Of a stretch of 64,000 nt of DNA, positions 7,460-15,500 are shown one piece after another (within the stretch, counting starts at the first letter, position 1; each line of letters begins with the position of its first letter). Origin of the DNA: Actinoplanes sichuanensis (GTDB lineage Bacteria; Actinomycetota; Actinomycetes; Mycobacteriales; Micromonosporaceae); contig NZ_AP028461.1 of NCBI RefSeq assembly GCF_033097365.1, positions 10,567,501 through 10,631,500 of the forward strand, read 5' to 3'. The notes under the pieces were generated by a model. It had not been told where the DNA came from and did no database searches. It saw only the letters and a program-made list of their open reading frames with translations. A program made the translations under genes and the position numbers.

Positions 7460-10141
7460 GTGCGCCGCATCGCCGTTCTGGACGCACCGTCCAATCTCGG
7501 CCTGCGCCCGCCGACCGCGACGTCGGTGCCGGGCTGCGCCAAGGCGCCCGGCGCCCTCCGCGACCAGGGTCTGCTCACCAGACTCGGGGCCCGCGACGCG
7601 GGCTGTCTCACCCCGCCGCGATATGACCCGGGCGACTGGCGCCCGGGCGACGGGGTCGCCCACGCGGCCGAGATCGCGGCCTACTCCCGCGCGCTCGCCG
7701 ACCGGATCGGGGCGATCATCGACGGCGGCGAGTTCCCGGTGATCCTCGGCGGCGACTGCTCGATACTGATCGGCGCGGGCATCGCCATGCACCGCCTCGG
7801 CGACGCTGTCGGCGGCCGGATCGGGCTGGTCTTCGTGGACGGCCACTCCGACTTCCGGCACCCCGGCAACGCGTCCTACGTGGGTGCCGCCGCCGGTGAG
7901 GACCTGGCCCTGGTCACCGGTCGTGGCCAGGCCGATCTGGCGGCCATCGAGTCCCGCCGGCCCTACTTCCGAGACATCGACGTGGTGGTCCTCGGCATCC
8001 GCGCCCAGGACGAGTACCGTCTCGACCTCCAGGCCGCCGGCATCGTGACCCGCCCGGTCCCCGCGCTCCGCGCCGAGGGTGCCGCCCGCAGCGCCCAGTG
8101 GGCCCGCGACCAACTCGTCGACTGCGCCGGTTACTGGGTGCACATCGACGTGGACGTGCTCGACCCGGCGGTGATGCCGGCTGTCGACGCGCCCGATCCG
8201 GGTGGCATCGCCTTCCCCGAGTTGGAACTCCTCCTCACCGGCCTCGTCGAGTCCCCGCACTGCCTGGGCGTCGAGATCACGGTCTTCGACCCGGACTACG
8301 ATCCGGACGGCCGCTATGCGTCCGAGATAACGTCCGCGGTGGTCAGCGGTCTTTCGCCGGTACGGACCACGACCCCCCGCCCGGACCTGGTCGCCGCCCG
8401 CCGCGATCTCGACAAGCCCGCTTTCCGCCGTGGCTCGGGCCGTCCCGCTCCGGCGATCCCGCAGGATGATCCGGCCATCCCGGGCCGCGTCGCCGACCCG
8501 GAGGACCGGGCGGCCCGCTTGGCCCCCGTTGTGCCGGTGTCCGCTGTCCCTGCCTCGGCCGTTCCGATGTCTGCTGTTCCGGCCTCGGCTGTTCCCGTGT
8601 CTGCTGTTCCGGCCTCGGTTGTGCCTGCGTCCGCTGTTTCGGCCTCGGCTGTTCCCGTGTCCGCTGTTCCGGTGTCTGCTGTTCCGGGACCGACTGCGGC
8701 TTCCGGCGATGTGTCTCCGGCCGACTCACCGGATCCGCAGGACCACACCGACGGCGAAGATCACGAATCGGTCGAGACCGACACCGATCCGGGTCTCGCC
8801 GAACCACCCGTCACGCGGATATCGATAGAGATCCAGGGCCGCGACTTCACACCTGTCGCTGCCCCGGATCCGGTTGTTCTCCGGGACCGTCCCGAGGCCT
8901 CGGCTGCTGCCCTCGTCCGCACTCCGGGCGGCGGCCTTCCGGATCAGGTTCGGACCCCCGACAGCACCACGAATGGGGCCTTTTCGGACTCGGTCGCCGC
9001 TGCTGACCGGACCGTTCCGGAATCGGACGTGGCGGTTTCCGAGCCCGTGGCCGGCACCGATTCCGACGGCGCGGCGGGCGATCCGGATCCCGGTGGCGGC
9101 GTTCGCGACGCGGGAGCCGGGTCGGATCCGGAAGCCGAAGCCGAGTCCGCGGACGCTGTCGAGACCGCGGATGTTTCCAAGACCGCGGATGCTGCCCAGA
9201 TCGGGGATGTTTCCAAGGCGGCGGATGCTGCCCAGATCGGGGATGTTTCCAAAACCGCGAATGCTGCCCAGATCGCGGATGCTTCCGAAACCGCGGATGC
9301 TTCCGAAACCGCGGAGGCTGTCGAGGCCGCGGATGTTTCCAAGACCGCGGACGGTGTCGGGATCGCGGATGCTGTCGAGGCCGCCGATGCTGCCGGCGTC
9401 TCCGGTCGTCGAGCTGAGCCGGCCGTTGCGAGCGTGGCCGCTGCCACGGATGGGGCGACCGGGCCGGTTCGGGGTGGTCTTTCCGGTTTGGCTCGGTCCG
9501 ATGCCGACTTCATGCTGGCCGTGGCACTCGCCACCGGTCATGCACCGATGCCGTCGGTCGCGGCGCGTGCCACCGAGCAGCCACCGGCGGACCGCGGCGA
9601 CCGGACGAATTCGGCCGTGCCGAGGCAATCCACAGGCCCTGTGGACGAGGTGTCCGCCGAGTCGGCCGACGGGGATCGCGCGGCCGAGGAGATCGCGGCG
9701 GAACCCGGTGCGGAGACCTCGAACGGTGCCCGGTCGAACCTCGTCGTTCTCGATCTTCCAGATGCCACCGATGTCCAGGACGAAACCGGATCCGACGCGC
9801 CCGCGGCCGAATCCGGTGACGCGGCGGATGCCGGCTCGGATTCCGATGTGGCCGAGTCCGATTCCGTCGGCGACGCCGAATCCGACTACGTCGGCGACGA
9901 GTCCGAGCCGGTGGCCGAGACCGCCGACGAGCCGCGACCGGAGCAGCCTCCCGCCGAACCGGAACGTGCCGAGGTGCGCCTATTGTCCAGGCCGCTCGGT
10001 TCGGCCCCGCTGCTCGATTCCGAGCCACTGCCCGCGACCCGGCCGGGGATGCTGCGTCCGCGCCCACCCGCCGACGGCGGCTTCAGCCCGCCGGCCGCAG
10101 GCCCCGGCTCGTTCCCCGGTTTCCCTCCCGGCGTCGCCTGA
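7460..10141 (+). CDS. arginase-fold protein with long repetitive disordered tail
   Basis: The GTG at 7460 follows the purine-rich AAGGGGGG. Residues 1-300 form a ureohydrolase (arginase/agmatinase) domain with D127-G-H129-S-D131 and D230-V-D232 at the metal-ligand sites. The first motif, normally GGDHS, reads GGDCS: C100 stands where a manganese-binding His is expected, so classical arginase activity is doubtful. I recall this Cys form in other actinobacterial 'arginase family' proteins but cannot confirm it here. Residues 310-893 are low-complexity: AVPxS pentapeptides (358-409), hexapeptides of the type TADVSK/AADAAQ (569-646), and acidic and Pro-rich segments. The total of 893 residues is about three times the family size. 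No signal peptide or membrane segment was seen. The stop codon sits inside a hairpin. Confidence 0.8.
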   Translation: MRRIAVLDAPSNLGLRPPTATSVPGCAKAPGALRDQGLLTRLGARDAGCLTPPRYDPGDWRPGDGVAHAAEIAAYSRALADRIGAIIDGGEFPVILGGDCSILIGAGIAMHRLGDAVGGRIGLVFVDGHSDFRHPGNASYVGAAAGEDLALVTGRGQADLAAIESRRPYFRDIDVVVLGIRAQDEYRLDLQAAGIVTRPVPALRAEGAARSAQWARDQLVDCAGYWVHIDVDVLDPAVMPAVDAPDPGGIAFPELELLLTGLVESPHCLGVEITVFDPDYDPDGRYASEITSAVVSGLSPVRTTTPRPDLVAARRDLDKPAFRRGSGRPAPAIPQDDPAIPGRVADPEDRAARLAPVVPVSAVPASAVPMSAVPASAVPVSAVPASVVPASAVSASAVPVSAVPVSAVPGPTAASGDVSPADSPDPQDHTDGEDHESVETDTDPGLAEPPVTRISIEIQGRDFTPVAAPDPVVLRDRPEASAAALVRTPGGGLPDQVRTPDSTTNGAFSDSVAAADRTVPESDVAVSEPVAGTDSDGAAGDPDPGGGVRDAGAGSDPEAEAESADAVETADVSKTADAAQIGDVSKAADAAQIGDVSKTANAAQIADASETADASETAEAVEAADVSKTADGVGIADAVEAADAAGVSGRRAEPAVASVAAATDGATGPVRGGLSGLARSDADFMLAVALATGHAPMPSVAARATEQPPADRGDRTNSAVPRQSTGPVDEVSAESADGDRAAEEIAAEPGAETSNGARSNLVVLDLPDATDVQDETGSDAPAAESGDAADAGSDSDVAESDSVGDAESDYVGDESEPVAETADEPRPEQPPAEPERAEVRLLSRPLGSAPLLDSEPLPATRPGMLRPRPPADGGFSPPAAGPGSFPGFPPGVA
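8531..8686 (+). repeat. 15-bp repeats coding for AVPxS pentapeptides
   Basis: About ten degenerate copies of a 15-base unit (gctgttccggcctcg and variants) encode A-V-P-(V/A/M)-S repeats in the tail of the arginase-like protein. Pyrimidine-rich runs on the coding strand make this patch stand out from normal coding sequence. Confidence 0.85.
9164..9397 (+). repeat. 18-bp tandem repeats coding for a hexapeptide
   Basis: Thirteen consecutive 18-base units encode hexapeptides such as TADVSK, TADAAQ, IGDVSK, AADAAQ, IADASE and TAEAVE (residues 569-646). Units alternate in two types over the first half, which suggests duplication of a 36-base pair of units. They would form a Ala/Asp/Glu-rich helical or disordered rod. 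Confidence 0.85.
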
Positions 10142-10380
10142 GCGACGCCTCTGTCGCGGCTGTTCTTGCCGGGCGTCGTCTGAGCGGCGCCTCTGTCGCG
10201 GCTGTTTCGCCGGGCGTCGTTTGAGTGGGGCCACCGTTTCGGTTCGGCCGGGCGGTTTGCCGGGCGTCGTTTGAGTGGGACCACCGTTTCGGTTCGGCCG
10301 GGCGGTTTGCCGGGCGTCGTCTGAGCGGCGCCACCGTTTCGGCCGGGCCGGTTTCGTCGGGCGCCGTCTGAGCCGGGTCT
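10130..10380 (+). repeat. tandem 41-50 bp repeats, each with a stop codon and hairpin
   Basis: The 306 bases between the arginase-like stop and the convergent PBP gene hold six copies of a unit beginning (g/c)ccgggcgtcgtctgag. Copies start near 10127, 10168, 10209, 10259, 10309 and 10356. Copies 4 and 5 (from 10209 and 10259) are nearly identical 50-mers. The first copy contains the gene's own last codons and TGA. Its hairpin is perfect: GGCGTCGC (10130-10137), loop CTGA, GCGACGCC (10142-10149). Copies 2 and 5 keep the stem with G-U pairs. It is probably an amplified transcription terminator. Confidence 0.8.
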
Positions 10381-10389
10381 CCTCGGTGC

Positions 10390-10433
10390 GGTGCTCACCG
10401 TCGTCTCACGCGTCGTGAGCGGCGGTGAGCACC
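10390..10433. terminator. bidirectional terminator-like long palindrome
   Basis: GGTGCTCACCG (10390-10400) is a perfect inverted repeat of 10423-10433. Inside lies a second perfect palindrome, CTCACG-cgt-CGTGAG (10405-10419). It sits between two convergent genes and 15 bases past the PBP stop, so it could terminate both. No T-run. Confidence 0.65.
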
Positions 10434-10447
10434 CCGCCGAAATCCGG

Positions 10448-12355
10448 CTACCGGCTGAGAGCGGTCAGGAAACGCTGCACCACCGGGACCGCGGCCTCGG
10501 AGCCGGCGCCGCCCTTCTGGACCATCACGGCGAAGGCGACATCGCCCTGATATCCGATGAACCACGAGTGGGTGTCCTCGGAGCCGGTCTGGAATTCGGC
10601 GGTTCCGGTCTTGCCGTGGACGGCGCCGCCCGGGACGTTGCGCAGCGCGGTCGCGGTGCCGCCGGTGACGACCTCACGCATCATGTCGCGGAGCGCGCCG
10701 ACCGCCTCCTGGTCGAGTTGCGGGCCGGGCGGAAGCGCCGCCGCGGGCGCCGGGTCGAGGACCAGTTTGGGCTGCTGGAACTGGCCCTTGGCGACGGCCG
10801 CGGTGGCACCGGCCATGGCGAGCGGGCTGACCACGGTGCTGCCCTGGCCGAAGACGGCCGCGGCGAGTTCGGTGGCGGTGCCGCCGTCGGAGACCTGGCC
10901 GGGGTACGCGTCGACGCCGAGATCCCACTTGCCGCCGAGTCCGAGCGCGGTGGACGCCTCCTGCAATCCGGCCGAGGTCAGCTTGGGGGCGAGACCGGCG
11001 AACGCGGTGTTGCAGGACTTGGCGAAGTCCACATGGAACGCCACCTTGCCGAGCGCCTGATCGTGCGAGTTCTTGAACTCCCGCCCGTCGACTGTGACCG
11101 TTTTCGGACAGTCGACAGCCGTGTCGGCGGTAATGACGTCGCGAGCGAGTAGTCCGTACGCCGAGACCATCTTGAACGTCGACCCCGGGGGGACCTGGCC
11201 GGTGAAGGCGGTGTTGACCCCGCCCGGCTCGGGGCCGTTGGCGGAGGCCAGTACGGCGCCGTCGCTGACCCGGATGGCGACCAGCGAGCTGGGCTGCTTC
11301 TCGGCGGCGAGGGCGGCGTCGGCGGCGTTCTGCACCTTGGTGTCGAGCGTCACTTTGATCGGTTTGCCGGCGACCGGCTCGCTGGTGAAGAGCTTGGTGT
11401 CCTCAGTGGCGCCGTCGGCCGCCTCACGGGCGATCACGACGGAGAGTCCGGCCGTACCGCGCAGGGTGTCGTCGTATCTCTGCTGGAGGCCGCCGTGTCC
11501 GGTCTGATCGCCGGCCAGCAGGACACCCGGTTTGGCGGCGATGTCCTCCTCGGTGGCCGGGTCGACGGTGCCGAGCAGGGCGCGAGCGAAGGCCCGGGTG
11601 GGTGCGAGCTGCCTGGTCTCGTCCCGGAAGACGGTGCCGGGCAGTGGCCGTACCTCGGAGCGGATCTTCTGATAATCGGACTGCCGCAGGCTGATCAGGT
11701 CGAGGAAGGCGCCGGGATCGGCCTTGTCCACGCGATCCTTGAGGTCGCTCATGTCGACGTCCACATTGATCCGCCGGAACAACGTGGCCAGGTCCTGCTG
11801 GAGTTTCGGCAGGTCGGTGATCCGTTCCGGACTGACCCCGACGATCGTCACCTTCTGCGGGCCGACCAGGACCTGACCCTTGGCGTCGAGGATGCCGGCG
11901 CGGGTGGCGGCGACGCGGCGCAGCCGAAGTTTCTCGCCGGCGGCCAGGTCGGGCTGGACCACCGCGGGTTCCCAGACGACGCTCCAGCCGTCCTTGCCGG
12001 CCTTGGTGCTGCGGACCGTGCTCGGGTAACTCCATTCGACGTCGCCCGGCAGGGTCCATTTGACGGTGATCGGCGTGCTGGCGTTGTCACCGGTCTCCTC
12101 GGTGGCGCCGGCCGTGGTGACGGCGATCGGCTGCCCGGCGAGGTCTCCGTAGAGGGCGGTGAGCTGGCTCTGCACCTCGTCGGCGGCGATCTTGCCGCCG
12201 GCGGCGGTGACGAATCCGACGTCGTCGAGCTTGCCGCCGGTCCAGCCGCTGAGGAACGCCGTGACGGTGTCCTCGGCGGGGTCCGAGGAGCAGGCGGTGA
12301 GCCCGCAGGAGGCGGCGAGCAGCAGCGCGGCCAGGCCGGCGGGGGAGCGGCGCAT
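10448..12355 (-). CDS. lipoprotein penicillin-binding protein (class B type transpeptidase)
   Basis: The protein has 635 residues. The N-terminus MRRSPAGLAALLLAASCGLTACSS is a lipoprotein signal with lipobox LTAC, so the protein is anchored outside the membrane. Residues about 30-150 resemble the NTF2-like MecA N-domain, then a dimerisation domain, then the transpeptidase domain. The active-site motifs are complete: S392-T-F-K395, S447-C-N449 and K582-T-G. It would cross-link peptidoglycan. The start at 12355 has the Shine-Dalgarno GAGAGGA; the frame stays open upstream to 12523, but that extension would bury the signal peptide. It is divergent from the glutamate dehydrogenase gene. Confidence 0.9.
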   Translation of the reverse strand: MRRSPAGLAALLLAASCGLTACSSDPAEDTVTAFLSGWTGGKLDDVGFVTAAGGKIAADEVQSQLTALYGDLAGQPIAVTTAGATEETGDNASTPITVKWTLPGDVEWSYPSTVRSTKAGKDGWSVVWEPAVVQPDLAAGEKLRLRRVAATRAGILDAKGQVLVGPQKVTIVGVSPERITDLPKLQQDLATLFRRINVDVDMSDLKDRVDKADPGAFLDLISLRQSDYQKIRSEVRPLPGTVFRDETRQLAPTRAFARALLGTVDPATEEDIAAKPGVLLAGDQTGHGGLQQRYDDTLRGTAGLSVVIAREAADGATEDTKLFTSEPVAGKPIKVTLDTKVQNAADAALAAEKQPSSLVAIRVSDGAVLASANGPEPGGVNTAFTGQVPPGSTFKMVSAYGLLARDVITADTAVDCPKTVTVDGREFKNSHDQALGKVAFHVDFAKSCNTAFAGLAPKLTSAGLQEASTALGLGGKWDLGVDAYPGQVSDGGTATELAAAVFGQGSTVVSPLAMAGATAAVAKGQFQQPKLVLDPAPAAALPPGPQLDQEAVGALRDMMREVVTGGTATALRNVPGGAVHGKTGTAEFQTGSEDTHSWFIGYQGDVAFAVMVQKGGAGSEAAVPVVQRFLTALSR

Positions 12356-12463
12356 GAGGGTCCTCTCGGTGGGTAGCTCAACGAACCGTAATAAACAGAT
12401 GCCCGTTCGGCTGTCCCGCGTATCGGGCACACCGGGGGTGTGAGAGGTATGGGGGGCTGGCTC

Positions 12464-12469
12464 TAGGCT
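12464..12469 (+). promoter_or_regulatory. -10 element upstream of glutamate dehydrogenase
   Basis: TAGGCT fits the TANNNT pattern seen before other genes here and would give a leader of about 45 bases containing the Shine-Dalgarno-like GGTGAGGGGAG. No clear -35 is seen. Confidence 0.4.
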
Positions 12470-12521
12470 GTCCTCGACACGTTCGAGCCCACAGTGCCGT
12501 GGGTGAGGGGAGCGCCGGACC

Positions 12522-15500
12522 ATGGCTGTCGCCGACGAGGCAGCGACCGATTCTGATCAGACCGCGTTGTTGAGTGACGAGGTCCCCAACGCCGAGCGGC
12601 TGGTCGCCCACGCCGTCGAGCGGGCGGGCGACGATCACAACACCGCCTCGCTGGTGAGCCGCTTCTGGCGGTTCGCCCCCGACGAGGAACTGATCGGATA
12701 CACGCCCGACGAGATGTATGCGGCCGCGGTCGAGCACCGCGAGCTGGCCCGCAATCGTCTGCCCGGTGAGCTGAAGCTCGCCATCACCGAGCCGAGCGGC
12801 CCCCAGGCGCACAGCGTCCTGCGGGTCGTCACCGATGACATGCCGTTCCTGGTGGACTCGGTCATCGCCCTGCTCACCGCCCACAATCTGCAGGTCTACC
12901 TGATGGTGCACCCGCTGATCGTGGTGCGACGCGAGCCGCTCGGAGCGCTCGCCCAGCTGGAGGCGGACGTCGAGGCCGACGACGCCATCGAGGGCGACCT
13001 GGTGGAGAGCTGGATCCGGATCGAGATCGACCCGGTGCGCCGGCCGGAGGCCCGTGAGCAGCTGCTCAACGAGGTGCGACGGGTGCTCACCGACGTGCGC
13101 GACGCCGTCGAGGACTGGCCGCGGATGCGCCAGCGGGCCGTCGTCATCTCCGACGAGCTGGCCGCCGCCCGCGGTTCGGAGCGGGGCCTGCCGGTGCCCG
13201 ACAAGGACGTCACCGACTCGATCGAGCTGCTGAAGTGGCTCGCCGACGACCATTTCACCTTCCTGGGCTACCGGGAGTACCGGCTGGACGACGGCGTCCT
13301 GACCGCGGTCCCGGGCACCGGTCTGGGCATCCTGCGCGGGGCCAGTAAACCGCGCCGGCTGGCCGCCGAGATGGCCGCCGAGATCTACGAGCGTGCCATG
13401 GAGCGGCGGCTCCTGGTGATCACCAAGGCCAACTCGCGCGCCACCGTGCATCGTTCGGCGTACCTCGACTACATCGGTGTGAAGCTGTTCAACGACGCCG
13501 GTGAGGTGGTCGGCGAGCGCCGGTTCCTGGGCCTGTTCTCCAGTTCGGCGTATCGGACGAGCGTCCGCCAACTGCCGGTGGTCAAGCGCAAGGTGCAGGA
13601 GGTGATGGACCGGTCCGGCCTGTCCCCCCGTGGCCACTCCGGCAAGGACCTGCTGCAGATCCTGGAGACGTACCCGCGCGACGAGCTCTTCCAGATCAAG
13701 ACCGATGATCTGTACGAGGCGGTCATCGGCGTGCTCCGGATGGCCGGGCGCCGGCAGCTCCGGCTGTTCCTGCGGCGCGACGGCTACGGCCGTTTCATCT
13801 CGTGCCTGATCTACCTGCCGCGCGACCGGTTCACCACCGGCAACCGGCTGCGGATGCAGGAGATCCTGCTCCGCGAGCTGAACGGGGTGGGCGTCGACTA
13901 CACCACCCGGGTCACCGAGCGGATGCTGGCGCGGGTCCACTTCATCGTGCGGACCGACCCGGCCGCCCCGCCCGGTCAGTTGGAGCCGAACGAGTTGGCC
14001 GAGCTGCTGGCCGACGCGACCCGGATGTGGGACGACGACTTCTCCCTGGTGCTGGAGCGCAAACTCGGCGACGAGCAGGCCCGCCGGCTGTTCCTGCGGT
14101 ACTCGTCGGCCTACCCGGAGAGTTACAAGAACACGCATACGCCGTACGAGGGCATGCAGGACCTGGCGAAGCTGGAGCTGCTGGAGGAGCCCGGTCAGCT
14201 GTCCATGCATCTGTTCCGGCGGCGCCGACTGGGCCCGGACGGCACCCCCGAGCCGGACGAGCGCGACGTGCGATTCAAGGTGTACCGGTACGGCGAGCCG
14301 ATGATGCTGTCCGCGGTGCTGCCGGTGCTGCACTCGCTGGGTGTCCGGGTCACCGACGAGCGGCCGTATGAGATCCGCCGCCCGGACGGTGTCATCTATC
14401 TGTACGACTTCGGCCTGCTGCCGCCGGCCGGCCACCGCGAGCTGGCCGAGGTCCGCCCGCAGGTGGAGAACGCGTTCGCGGCCGCCTGGCGGGGTGAGGC
14501 CGAGGTGGACGGCTTCAACGAGCTGGTGCTGCTGGCCGGTCTGACCTGGCGGCAGGTGGTGGTGCTCCGCGCCTACGCGAAGTACCTGCGGCAGACCGGC
14601 AACGTCTTCTCCGAGCGCTACCTGGAGTCGACCTTCACCCAGTACCCGGAGATCGCCGGCCTGCTGGTGAAGCTCTTCGAGATCAGGTTCTCGCCGAGCC
14701 TGACCGTCGGCGAGAGCGAGCGGGGTCGGCTGGCGGGCGAGGTCCGCGACCGAATCACCGAGCTGCTCGACCAGGTGGAGAGCCTGGACCAGGACCGGAT
14801 TCTGCGGTCCTACCTGACGCTGATCGAGGCGACCCTGCGGACCAGCTTCTTCCAGCGCGGTCCGGAGGGCCGGCCGAAGTCCTACGTGGCCTTCAAACTC
14901 GACCCGCAGGCCATTCCGGATCTGCCCCAGCCGCGGCCGAGGTTCGAGATCTTCGTGTATTCGCCTCGCTTCGAGGGTGTGCATCTGCGGTTCGGCGCCG
15001 TCGCGCGTGGTGGGTTGCGCTGGTCGGACCGGCGCGAGGACTTCCGTACCGAGGTGCTCGGCCTGGTCAAAGCCCAGATGGTGAAGAACTCGGTGATCGT
15101 CCCGGTGGGCGCCAAGGGCGGTTTCGTCCTCAAGCAGAAACCGGGCGACCGGGACGAGGCGGTGGAGTGCTACAAGCGATTCATCACCGCGCTGCTCGAC
15201 GTCACCGACAACATCCTGGCCGGCAAGATCGTCCCGCCGAAGGACGTGGTCCGGCACGACGGCGACGACCCGTACCTGGTGGTGGCGGCGGACAAGGGCA
15301 CCGCCACGTTCTCCGACATCGCCAACGAGATCTCGGTCGGCAAGGACTTCTGGATGGGCGACGCGTTCGCCTCCGGCGGTTCGGCCGGGTACGACCACAA
15401 GAAGATGGGCATCACCGCCCGCGGCGCGTGGGAGTCGGTCAAGAAACACTTCCGCGACCTGGGTACCGACACCCAGAGCGAGGACTTCACGGTGGTCGGC

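Noticed and set aside
8874..10274. A 466-residue + strand open frame inside the arginase-like tail
   Set aside because: It is an out-of-frame reading of the same repeats, rich in Arg and Pro. The main frame continues from a clear enzyme domain to the hairpin stop.
10127..10380. Possible CRISPR-like repeat array
   Set aside because: Units are nearly contiguous with no unique spacers, vary in length and extend from the 3' end of a gene. No cas genes are near.
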